Shown in pieces: positions 22,166 to 32,133 of a DNA stretch of 64,000 nucleotides. The notes below the pieces were generated by a model, which saw nothing but the letters and a program-made list of their open reading frames with translations, was not told the origin of the DNA and searched no databases. Position numbers and translations under genes: made by a program. How positions within the stretch are numbered: position 1 is the first letter of the stretch; each line of letters starts with the position of its first letter. The stretch is from Paraphaeosphaeria minitans. Lineage: Eukaryota > Ascomycota > Dothideomycetes > Pleosporales > Didymosphaeriaceae. Where the stretch lies: NCBI GenBank assembly GCA_015832175.1, contig WJXW01000001.1, positions 186,001 through 250,000 on the forward strand. The letters are read 5' to 3'.

Positions 22166-22286
22166 GTTGCCGGTGAATTACAGACTCCTATGAAGTCAAG
22201 TAGACATTCCAATGGGACGATTACGAGCTGCAGAGGAATCCAGTTGAGGGAGTGCAGAGCGCGACTGATAACGGATGATAGGCACG

Positions 22287-22430
22287 TTATGGCTTCGATA
22301 ATAATAGCGGGTCTGAAGAGGTCGAGAAGCGGCAGCCAATTGATGCAGGAAGACCCTTCTGTAGCTGCTGCAGCCCCCGCGGCAGAGCGGCGCGTCTGAG
22401 GATAGGGCGGATCTGTTGGAAAGAGGCCAT
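22287..22430 (-). CDS. Possible 47-aa ORF resembling a mitochondrial presequence
   Basis: A short frame starting ATG at 22430 reads MASFQQIRPILRRAALPRG and later GCRFSTSS, Arg- and Ala-rich with no acidic residues for its first 40 positions, as in mitochondrial targeting peptides. It stops at 22287, 121 bp upstream of the start codon of the SLC26 gene on the same strand. It could be an upstream ORF in that gene's leader, a remnant first exon, or a tiny mitochondrial protein. Confidence 0.35.
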   Translation of the reverse strand: MASFQQIRPILRRAALPRGLQQLQKGLPASIGCRFSTSSDPLLLSKP

Positions 22431-23486
22431 GTCGTGAAATTTTTACTCCAGAGTTTACGTTCCAGACGCGCTTCACACAGCACTAACGTCATTGCCAAGT
22501 CTCGTATTCAGCCTTACCGTACCTACCGTACGCGATGGATTTGCGACGCCAGTTCGTCTACACGGTGCCTGCTGTAGGCATCTAGCACACATAACGGAGG
22601 AGCTTGCATTGCGAGCAATTGCATCACCTGTGAGGGGTATGAGCAAAGCATGTGCGCCGGAGAGCTTCCCCCACACGTTCTAATGCTCGCGGGCGTTGAT
22701 TTGTTGAGTCCTTTAGCCGCAGATGCAGTCGGCGCCTTGATGCAGGAGGGCCGGTTGGCGGATGCTGCCGCTGTCCAAGTGGACTGACGGGACACGGCGA
22801 GACATGTGCTGATCCGGACTGGACTTATTGGAGTCTTGGTCCACGCAGCCCCACGAAGCTTTACAGTACGTACTTCACTGTACATGCATCTAGGCACAAG
22901 ACGATATGAATTTTCAACCATCTCTGCCAACTGACCCTTTGAGTAGACTACCGTGGCTATCAGAGACTGTGGGGACACCGTGAGGGGCTTGCAGTGCCCT
23001 CTCGTTCTGTCCACTTGTGTAGGTACAGAACATGCGCGATGCAACACATCGTCAGTGCAACCCTGCTCCAGCGGATCTCTTCTCCACAAACGTCGTGCAG
23101 CGTCGCCTACTCCTACTCCGCCCTGCTACCCCTGCATGCATGTCTCTTACCCCCACGGCGGTGATATTGACCGATCAATCCGGTGGTCGAGCCTGCTTCA
23201 GATTCTCCCCCAACATCGGCATGCTGGGTCGCAAGCCGATGCGCGCCGAAAGCTCTGCACGCGGCTCGCTCGTGTAATTACGCGCGCGTGAAGTGCGGGA
23301 CCTTGGAATGCATCGGCGTCCGTCCGCGCGAAGATGTGATGAATGCGGAATGCTGGCGTGTCTAGACGCGCGCTGCGCGCAAAGAGCCGAATGCGGATCG
23401 CTTGCGCTTCTCCGCGCGCGTACGTCGACATGGCCTGACCGTTTTGGAAATTGCCGATTTTGATGCTGCTCTAAACGCAGCCGCGT
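22431..23486. other. Intergenic region
   Basis: Upstream of the SLC26 gene and downstream of psf1. It holds a short CCGTA-like repeat near 22,510 and several open frames without recognisable content. No gene supported. Confidence 0.45.
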
Positions 23487-24237
23487 TCAACTGAGCCTTT
23501 GCAGGTATCCTTGCTGGATGAGTCGCTCGACGTCGCCCTGTCTCACGAAGAATTGACTGTTCTTGGTCAAAGTGATGGCCCTGCATCGGTCAGCTTGGGA
23601 CATCCCCCCAGACGTCAATTTGGTATACCCGTATTCAGTTTGTATCTCTCCAGCGTCCTTCAACACCCTGACATCGATGAACAAGTCCTTGGGCGGCTCC
23701 AGGCTCCCAGTGAGATCTATGTCGGTCCACTGCCCCTTGTAGCTTGCCAAAAGGTCACTGTACTGCCTCACGTACTCCTCCTCCTCGGGGCTCAAGCTGC
23801 TGCCTGCCCCATCCGTGCCCATCTGTGCGCCCGCCCCGTCGCCCCCTCCTTTCTGCGACAGCTGCTGTTGCCGTTCGAGCACATCAATGCCACTCCAGCA
23901 CATTTCCTCGAGTTTGTCGGTCCTTGTACGGTGGTAAGCGAGCAGACAGCGCTTGTCTCTTCTCATGCACAGGTGGTTTACGAGGAGGGCGCATGCGGTT
24001 GCGGGCTCAGTGGAGGGGTCGAAGGAACCGGCGAAGGGCTCGAGGATTGTGGCCACGTCCTTGTCGAGATCGCGCACTTCGCGAGTGACGGCCCGTACCA
24101 GCTCGGTCTGGTACGGCGGCAGGTGTGCCAGCGACTGAGTGCGTTTGGCGTGCTGTACCTTGTGCGTGTTAGTTGTCGTAGCGGCCCGCGCGTAGCTTTG
24201 GAGAGCATACCAATTTATTGCCAATCTCGCCGTACAT
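23487..24237 (-). CDS. DNA replication complex GINS subunit Psf1
   Basis: Two exons, 24237-24211 and 24158-23487, with a 52-bp intron after the ninth codon; 232 aa, close to the family's length. The spliced N-terminus MYGEIGNKLVQHAKRTQ is the conserved Psf1 opening, followed by the helical A domain (LPPYQTELVRAVTREVRDLD, NHLCMRRDKRCLLAYHRTR, KLEEMCW). A variable Gly-rich insert (about 150-170) precedes the C-terminal B domain (DLFIDVRVLKDAG ... LTKNSQFFVRQGDVERLIQQGYL). GINS (Sld5-Psf1-Psf2-Psf3) binds Cdc45 and Mcm2-7 to form the CMG helicase in the nucleus. The B domain is needed for Cdc45 association. Confidence 0.95.
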
Positions 24238-24674
24238 GATGGTTCTCGTGAGCAATTTTTTTTCAAACAGAATACCGGCGACCGTACTGCTGCGTAGCAA
24301 CGGAGGGTTGCGTAACTCGCGTCGTGGATGATCGACGGGAAAGCGCGTTCGGCCGCGTCAACCCCGCCTGCTCTCTGGCCAGGGTCTGTGCGACCACATC
24401 ACCTTGATAGAGCCAGACCACAGCAAAGTCTACCAACATCCCCATTCATCGGTGGAAGAATTGAGATCGTCTAACCATCGGCCACGGTATGTGCATAGTT
24501 CTTGAGGCTGATATCGGAGTCGATGCCTCTGTTTCATTCTGATCAGCAGCCATGGCGCCACAAGCCAATACTACAGGGACAGTCGGGAAGCAGTCCACCT
24601 GGATTGACCATGGGCCGAGAGGTGGCATGATCTAACTTAAAGTCGTAGGTAAAGCAGAGCAGAGGAAAGCTTTC
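24238..24674. other. Divergent intergenic region psf1 / GNAT gene
   Basis: A 437-bp shared upstream region. T-rich sequence lies just upstream of the psf1 ATG. No TATA box or known cell-cycle box is evident. Confidence 0.45.
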
Positions 24675-25398
24675 ATGGCCACCTCAAGTAAGGATCTACT
24701 TTGGACCAATACCCCTCTGTTTCTGGGCAGCTTACTCTAAACACTTACAATGGAACTGACGAGAAATCAAAGGCAAAATGGCGACAGTGTAAGTGTACTC
24801 GAGAAATCCATGAGGCACATCACTTAAGGAGACCAGGGATTCCAAGTCTTCGGGTTTGGCAGAGGTCACCCTTCGACCCGGGACAGAGGCTGATATACCC
24901 GTGATGCTGCGGCTAATGGATGAGCGCACCGCGTGGCTTGTCACACAGGGCCTGTCCGGGCAATGGGGAACAGAGCGGCAGTCTGACCAACCTCGTCGTG
25001 TAGAGGGAGCGACCAAGATGGCCAAATCAGGTGGTACTTGGATCGCGATCGAGAAGGGTCCCTCGGAAAGCAATGAACAGGTTCTGGGCGTTCTGACTGT
25101 AGGCGATGCGGCGTCATATGTCAACCCTGCAACCGAGCCCGAACTGTACATAAACTATCTAATCACTGATCCCAAGCGAGGGGGAGGCAGAGGTCTTGGG
25201 AGTATGCTGGTGGAGAAGGCTAAGACTTTGGCAAGAGAGAAAGGCGTGCCCATCATCCGGTTGGATTGTTATGCCGGTGGGGACGGGAAGCTTGTGCGCT
25301 GGTATGAGTCGCAAGGTTTCCAGAAGCAAGAGGCATTCAAGGAGAAGGGGTGGCCTGGGCAAGTCTTGTCGATGCGGTTGCAAGGAGACCAAAGTTGA
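24675..25398 (+). CDS. GNAT-family N-acetyltransferase
   Basis: Two exons: 24675-24687 (13 bases, MATS plus one base) and 24863-25398; intron 24688-24862 (gtaagg...ggcag); 182 aa. The first exon is inferred because the main frame has no ATG before a stop, and this ATG with its strong donor restores the start MATSKVTLRPGTEAD. The GNAT fold is complete: the N-terminal strand TLRPGTEADIPVMLRLM, the central ELYINYLITDP strand, motif A with the acetyl-CoA pyrophosphate loop RGGGRGLGSMLVEKA, and motif B with WYESQGFQKQEAF. The substrate is unknown; relatives acetylate small amines, antibiotics or protein N-termini. Confidence 0.85.
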
Positions 25399-25902
25399 GT
25401 CGTACCGTATCGCATTTAGGCGGGAAGGCGCGTTCAACCGAGTCGCGTTAGCCCCACCTGTCCAACCCACCGTGCCTTGAATCCGAACCTGCCCCTTGAC
25501 TTGGCTTGACTGGACTTCCCTTCACTTCTCCTTTCCCACATCTTCCTTGCTACACGCACGCTCCACGGCCAGAGCGTATATCTGCTGTCGCTCTTTCGCC
25601 TGCGCGACGCACTCTGTCTGCTTCCCGGCCCCTCATCGACGATATATGGCTCACAAACAGTTGGCAACAATCGGGAAGGAGCAGGTTTGTTGACGAACAA
25701 ATTGTTCTGCGAAGGGTCTATAGCATGACTGGTGAAACTATGAGTTACAAATAAAATGACTGACAAAACCGAACTGCTATCTAGAATCAAACACTTGGGT
25801 ATACCCTTTACCGCCAAACGCCATAGCCCGAATGCACCGGTACATGTCCAATTGCGCCACTCACAAGAACCACACATACGTATGCAATTCTTGGACATGA
25901 AA
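25399..25902. other. Convergent 3' region between the GNAT and HMG-box genes
   Basis: Terminators and 3' untranslated sequence are expected here. AATAAA-like sequence is present near 25,750 (plus strand). No gene seen. Confidence 0.45.
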
Positions 25903-27587
25903 TCATTGATCGCCCAACCACTTATCGAACTCTGACTCTGGAGACTCCATGGGCCCCATGTTCGGATATTGTTGCCAAGTCTCGGTGCGGTATTCTTCAT
26001 GGGCGGTTTCTGCTCCGATGAAACTGTCCACGCTGTGTCCGTCAAGCTCACCCTCCATCATAGCCATGTGTTCATTTCGAAATTCCGGATGAGATGCTGG
26101 GACGCCAAGGTCGTGGTGTCCCCCATCAAAACTCATGAGCAGTGGATCGACATGTGGTTCACCGGGGAGGGAATTGTCTGAGTGGGAGTGCATCTGCTGC
26201 ATCAAGACGTTTGCATTGCCTCCCGGTAGCCCGAGAAGTGCAGTGTCTTGCGAGAGTTGCATCGTGGAGATCGGGGTGTCAGCGCGTCGCATCCTCATGT
26301 CCTCCACCAGGCCTTGAGGCATACCCATGCCTGGGTGTACAGAGGTCTGGTAGTACTGGCCGTATGGATCATCCATAGGCATGGGCATCGGTCGCCATTC
26401 GTTGGTCATTTCCCAGCCTGGCCGGTTGATATTGACAACATTGGGGCCGAAGCGCTGGTCGAAGAACTCAGGGGGGCTCATACCGTTCATTGGGTAGCCT
26501 GGACCTTGGCTCATCCGTTTGGACGAACGAGACCTGGAGCGATCGGAGCTTGGGTTCCATTCGGCATCCTCAAGATCACTCGGTTCGTCGTCGGAGAACT
26601 CGCGTTTCCTCTTGCGTGCCGGAGCGGCAGCCTTGCTTGGAGAGAATTTGTACGTTGGGTGCGCGTTCTGGTGGTTTATCCTTTCGATCTTCGCATATTC
26701 GTTGAACAGCTCGCGCACCTCTGGCGGTTCCATGGGCCAGCTTTCGCCCGACACTGACGACACGACTTGATGATTGTTTTGCAAACACCACTGCTTTGTT
26801 CTTTCGGCGTACGCTGACCGGTAAAGCATAAATGAGTTCATAGGCCTCGTCACGTATCCGTTCCGCTTCTCGACTTCCTTCTTCCGGGCTTCAGCAGGTC
26901 TATTCACCCACTCCTCCATGTTCCGAACAGGTATACGGGCCATATCCTTGGTCAATATGCTCAAAGCTGCTGTCAGCTTCGGCGTCTTTGGCTTTTCGCC
27001 TTTTCCCGTCTTAGCCTTCTTGGACTTTGGTGTGGGTTTCGGTCGCGGCTTCGTTTCCTCCATCGGCGAGCTAGACGGCACCACATTTCGACCACTTCGT
27101 GTTCGGCGGGCGATATCCTCGATTTCGGTTGAAGATCGTGGCGTGGGTGGCGACCTAGAGAACTTTGTGGGCTCATTCTGCCGATGGTCAGAACTCAGCA
27201 CGTATTTACTGAAGGTTTCGGTCTTACGTGGAACCCATTGTACTGGATGCCTCGACCATAGCCTGGACCGTGGCCGTACTCGTCCTGGCGTCTTGTCAGT
27301 TCATTCTTGACGCGGGCTAGAGGATGACTCACATATTGAAGAGCTACGCCATACTCGGCTCCTGATGGCACCATGCCGTGCGGAAGGCCATGATGCATGG
27401 CGGGATCGGGCGAGGAATACACAGCAACTTGAGAAGGTGAGTCGTCGTAATGACAACCTCGGTCTGCATTATACTGCGCGACCTGGTGTAGGCTCGAATG
27501 AAGGTCGGGGTGGACGTGGTCCTCAGGCGGCGTAGGAGGATGTTGATGAACAAGCGTTTCAGCCTTCATGTTGACCAAGGACAACAT
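25903..27587 (-). CDS. HMG-box transcription factor, MAT-type HMG
   Basis: Two exons, 27587-27228 and 27177-25903, with a 50-bp intron in phase 0; 544 aa. A single HMG box lies at about 225-300: NGYVTRPMNSFMLYRSAYAE, then VSGESWPMEPPEVRELFNEYAKIE and HPTYKF. This is the sequence-specific MATA/SOX-like class with the RPMNSFMLYR signature. A basic Lys/Arg/Pro-rich segment precedes it and an RKRKREF nuclear signal follows. The C-terminal part is Met, Pro, Gly and acid rich and may activate transcription. It is not at a mating-type locus as far as the neighbours show (psf1 and an acetyltransferase), so it is more likely a dispersed HMG regulator of sexual development. ATG 27569 (MKAET) is an alternative start, and a gtgagt in exon 1 could allow alternative splicing. 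Confidence 0.85.
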
Positions 27588-29134
27588 CAAGTGTTGGTGG
27601 CAAGCACAATGCCTCTCGATGACCCTCCGGAAAGATGAAACAGACGATGCGTGAGGCTCTTTGTCTTGGGAAGTTGATGGCGCCGCAAAAGGTACGATTG
27701 GTTGGTCGGAAAGGGCAGAGTTCACTTTGGATCATGGACCCACACTGATTCGCGATGTCTTCGATTGCACTTGCAAGGGAGGCTCCTATGAAGAGTGTGT
27801 CTTGCTCCCCAGTCCGGAAGGATTCTGCGGCATCATGTCAGTAGGTATTACGCCCGACGCGCTGCCGCGCATGCGGGGTTTGCTCCCGTGGCAATTGCGC
27901 ATAGCAGAAGGAGGAAACATGGGCAACGAACCTCTCGCAAATAAGTACCGGCTGCCGGCGCAGGTAAACGTGTTATGCTCAATCAATTGGGATGGCAAGT
28001 CGACTAGGTACTTCGGACAGACGTGGTGTCTTGAGTTTGGATGGTCCTGCGGGCTTCTTTATCGGGAAAGAAAGCCACTCGCGAACTCGTGTGAGGCAAA
28101 TAAACAGGCAGCGGTTCTTTGTCTACCGCTGAGCGTTGTGAAGAGGTATATTTGTAGCGGCCAGCTGAGGCTCGAGTACGTATGCTCTCGTAGGCAGTGT
28201 AGCGCGTACCCTCTGGCTGGGAACGGACAAAGAAGACCGGTTGCGTGTGGGCTTCTGAGGCTTCACCTCGACAGGCACCTGACGCTGCTTTTGGCAAGCT
28301 CAGGTCGTCTGGATCAGCAAGATGGGTCTACGTGATGGGGGTCTAGTGCGTTGCGTCTCTCCACCGTGCTGTGTCCGGGGGGACGGTTGTTGTGTCGACG
28401 GGATGGTCGCAAACGGCCACTGACCCCTAGGCAAGAGAAGCAATGGCCGACCAACGCCACCCGGTTCTCTTCGTCACGCGCATTCTCCACGGCAGCCACT
28501 GGAAGCTGCTTGCCTACAGGCGGGCTGTGGATGTTGATAGGGCCAACCAAGGCTAGTTCCATGTGGGATGGTGAGGACCCATCGACCAAGGTGCATCTTG
28601 CGGACCATGCGAATGTAGGTGTCGCACAAATTCCCCCAAATTCGCACCGATCTCATTGGAGACGGCTGGTCACTAAGACTATCGTTGTCTTACTCTGGGC
28701 CAGTCGAACTCGGCATACGTTTTGACCAAGCCGTGGATCTCAGGGTCGGCCCAGGCGTCGCCTTCCGCGATGAACAGCCGCATCGCACGCCAGTCACCAC
28801 CCTTGTTCAAGATGGCGTAGTCCTTGTCCCACGCATAGGAAGGCCTGTCTGGCGCTCGCTATCGGTTTGCTCGTGGCTTCCTAGGAATCAATCGCACATG
28901 GGACGCGCAGCGAGTCGCAGTCGCAGTCAGAGATCTAATCCAGGAACTTGCCCAACCCGACGACTTGGTCTCTACCCCTCCTGTGGCGGCAGCCTGATCT
29001 CATTGCACCGTAACGCGGCCCCACGGCACATGCTTGCCCATCGAATTTCCAAATACTTTCTTGGCGATGGTCTAGGTACCGGTGCTCCAACTGGGTATTC
29101 GGTGCCTCCGCTCTGGTAGACTAGACAGGTAAGC

Positions 29135-29164
29135 AGGTAGGTAGGTAGGTAGGTAGGTAGGTAG
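29135..29164. repeat. (TAGG)n microsatellite
   Basis: Seven copies; a complementary (CTAC)n tract of about five copies lies at 29,713-29,731. Confidence 0.9.
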
Positions 29165-29457
29165 ACGCGTCAGAAAAACGGCTGCTATCCCGTTGAAGCC
29201 ACGGCCTTGTTTTCGCCAGACGGTCGCTGCAGGTTGCTGCAGGTGGAATGGAGCCAGAGTCGGTTGCTTCCGGGTTTCCTGTGCGGCGCGGACGTCAGGA
29301 ATGCACGCTAGCCTGTAAGAAGGCTGACATCCAAACACTACCCCCCTGCTGTGTAACACGGGTTTTGGCCAAACAGCAGCCATCGGGCGCAGCAAGCGAG
29401 CGTCGCGTTTGCTCAGGGGCAGTGTTCTTGTTAACCGCCGTGAAGAGAGCAGACCTG

Positions 29458-29619
29458 TCTTATTGTGACCTGTCCTATGCTGACCTGTCCTATGCTGACC
29501 TGTCCTATGCTGACCTGTCCTGACCTGACTGACCTGACCTGACCTGACCTGACCTGTCCTGACCTGTCCTGTCCTGTCCTGTTCTGTCCTGTTCTGACCT
29601 GACCTGTCCTCTCCTGTCC
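29458..29619. repeat. TGACCTGTCCTATGC and GACCT/GTCCT repeat array
   Basis: Four copies of a 15-bp unit (TGACCTGTCCTATGC) pass directly into about 20 copies of degenerate GACCT/GTCCT pentamers, suggesting that the 15-mer arose from the pentamer. Confidence 0.9.
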
Positions 29620-31693
29620 CGTCGACGCTAGAAGGGTGCCTTTGCAGCGAAGAACAACCCCTAAGGACGGTGATGCAGCGAAGAACAAACCAAGAAGACG
29701 GTGGCGCAACATCTACCTACCTACCTACCTAACGCGTCCCTAGATTCTAGAGAGTCAAGACCCAGCGTAAATGGACTGGATACCTACATGGGATTGTCGC
29801 TAACATGGACGCCAGGCGCACGGGCTCCAGGTGAACACGAGCGCACGAGCGCTTCTGGCGCTCGATGCCTACCTACCTACGCCTGTTGCTTGCCTGCACA
29901 GCCTATTCATCGCCAAGAGCACCGTGCATGTGCAGCTTCACCATCCTTGTGCTTTCAGTGGTCAGCCCTACCGCTAAACCACATACCGGCGCTTATCTTC
30001 CTGACCCTCTTCGGTATCGGCCCTCTTGGAAGCACTGCCGCACATTAAGGTCTTTTCCCCACGCTCCACTTCACTCCGCCTCGCCTAATTTAGACGCGGT
30101 TCTTTGCCATTCTGTGGATCGTGAAGTCACGCATCGAGCCTCGGTCGTCACGACTGCAAAGCCAACTGCCCTGCTATGCCGCAGATCGAGTTACCTGGCA
30201 GTCACGTGTCAAGCCCCGTTGTGATGATTCGTTCGTTTTCGACCAACCAGAATTCAGGCCATCCGATCAGCAAGACGATAGTCTATTGCTGCTGCGATGC
30301 GTGTGTTATTCCCTGTCTTGCCCCGCGCGGGTCTACCACCATCACCGACTCTTAGCCATGGATCGTTCGTCTCCACTGCGGGAGCTCCGCGGGTATCCGA
30401 CCTCCCATACTTACCTACATGCAGAGACTCGCCATCAGCCTCTATGTGGCCCACAGGTTCACGCCTCGCGCCCCACGCCCCACGCCCCATGTATGGTTAA
30501 ACGCACCCCAACCATACACGGACCACCTGCCTGATCGAACCATGGAGCATAAGCGATCTTTGCAGCGTCAGCCGATATCCTTCGTATCCTAAGCTAGATC
30601 AGGTCGATTGCTCTGCCGAGACGTGCTCTGTGCGTGAGTGTCGATGACAGTGCATGGATGTGCGGTGTGCGAGATACTTACTGGTGCGCGCACTCTTCGA
30701 CCGGAGTTTTACCATCGACCTGGCTGTTCCGTGATCAAAGCTTTCAGAGTTAAGCTGCGATCGAAGAAATTTCGTCCGAAGAAGCATTCGGTAGACTAGT
30801 ACAGGCACGTTGGTGCAGCAACGGCTCCGGTGGCCCCCCGCAAGATACGCTAGGGGCATGCTAATGGCTTGCAGATAAAGGGGCGTCATGTTGACACCGT
30901 CTGCTGGGGGAGCGGTACAAATCGCAAGACTGCAAGTTTCCCGCAGGAAAACCCCACAAAAAACCCCGTTTCACTTGGTAGGCTGGTGGGGGGGGGCGGC
31001 CACTTTGTGATCTTGGTCCCCCGCGTGGATAATCCATCCACGTTTTGAGGCTCTTGTGTACTTGCATGAGCCTCATTCGCATCTCGATGGGACGGGGAGA
31101 CGCTTCCTGGCACCCTCTTTGTTGGGAGGCGCATCTCCATTCGGAGGTTTGTATCTGTGCGACACGGTGCCTCGTTGGATGGTCAGTGTGTTCTGCACCG
31201 TAGATCCCCACATGTTCCGCAATAGAAACGCCGACAACGCGCAGCACAGGACCCGCTTTTAGACATTCGACGCACGTCGATGATGCGGATGCCATCAACA
31301 GCTTCGGTTACACCCAACCTCATCAGTCTCACTTGCTCTGAGGCAGTGTGCGTCGACCTCTCGACCCAACCCTCGACCAGGTCTATTCTAGTACTACCAG
31401 TAACCTGGCATCAACGAAAGAGATCAAAGAGTGCTTGTTACCTGCTTCCTCTTTTGGGATCGTACGCGAACATCATAAAAGCAGCGAGCCAGAGACACAC
31501 AAAGAGGCTAGGAGGAGGGGAGGGGACGTCACGTGGCATCGGGCCGAAGGGCTACCAGCACAATCCTTGCTGCGACTGGCTTCGGCGTTCGTATGCGGCT
31601 TGTTTTCGACCATTCATTGTTGCGGCTGACTAAGGACTCAGCTGCTTCACGCTGGGTTTACTCAGAGGGCGTGAGGGGTGTGCCTGGGTCGTC

Positions 31694-31724
31694 GGGGGGA
31701 GGGGGGGGGGGGGGGGGGGGGGGG
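31694..31724. repeat. G6-A-G24 homopolymer run
   Basis: Thirty guanines in 31 bases on the plus strand. It can form G-quadruplexes and is also a place where assembly length is unreliable. Confidence 0.95.
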
Positions 31725-32133
31725 TTCCCACGTGCCGGACGTGGATTCCCTAGTGATCGACGCTACCGGGAACGGGCACTGTTCTGCAATAAAGAGAGGG
31801 TGGTGGTGTTGTGGTGGTGGTTTGTTTCCGTTGTTCCTGTGTGCGAGAACAAGGACGATGGGGGCTAAGATAAGGGTCAAAGACATTCTCTTGTCTTGTC
31901 AAAGAGAGAGACAGGAGATTGTCTGGCCATGACGCCTGTAAGCCCACACAATGTCGTTTGTCTATCAAATCTTGCCGTTCAGATGTTTGACATTTTACAA
32001 TTTCAATTGGGCAAGTCGGTTTTATAATTTCGAGCAGCTAATCTTCCCCTTGATGGTTTAACATCTCCATCAAACACGTAAACCACTCAGTCATACCTAT
32101 ACCAGCATCAGCTTTTGCCAAGCCCAATCTACC

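Larger units (their letters stand above)
27588..32133. other. 4.5-kb gene-poor region
   Basis: No intact gene. The plus strand 27,661-28,335 is open but starts without ATG and overlaps the HMG gene's upstream sequence. It contains (TAGG)n tracts, a GACCT-based repeat and a long G-run, listed separately; 30,050-31,650 holds only chance frames. The last 100 bp are the A-rich leader of the coiled-coil gene. Confidence 0.5.

Noticed and set aside
22523..23089. 188-codon minus-strand frame
   Set aside because: No domain, unusual Cys/Ser/Arg composition and no neighbours that explain it.
27661..28335. 224-codon plus-strand frame
   Set aside because: No ATG at its start, overlaps the 5' region of the HMG-box gene, and no recognisable domain. 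A real gene cannot be fully excluded.
29248..29523. Frame ending in repeated ADLSY pentapeptides, like a pentapeptide-repeat protein
   Set aside because: It is the translation of a 15-bp microsatellite; the frame has no gene context and no wider fold.
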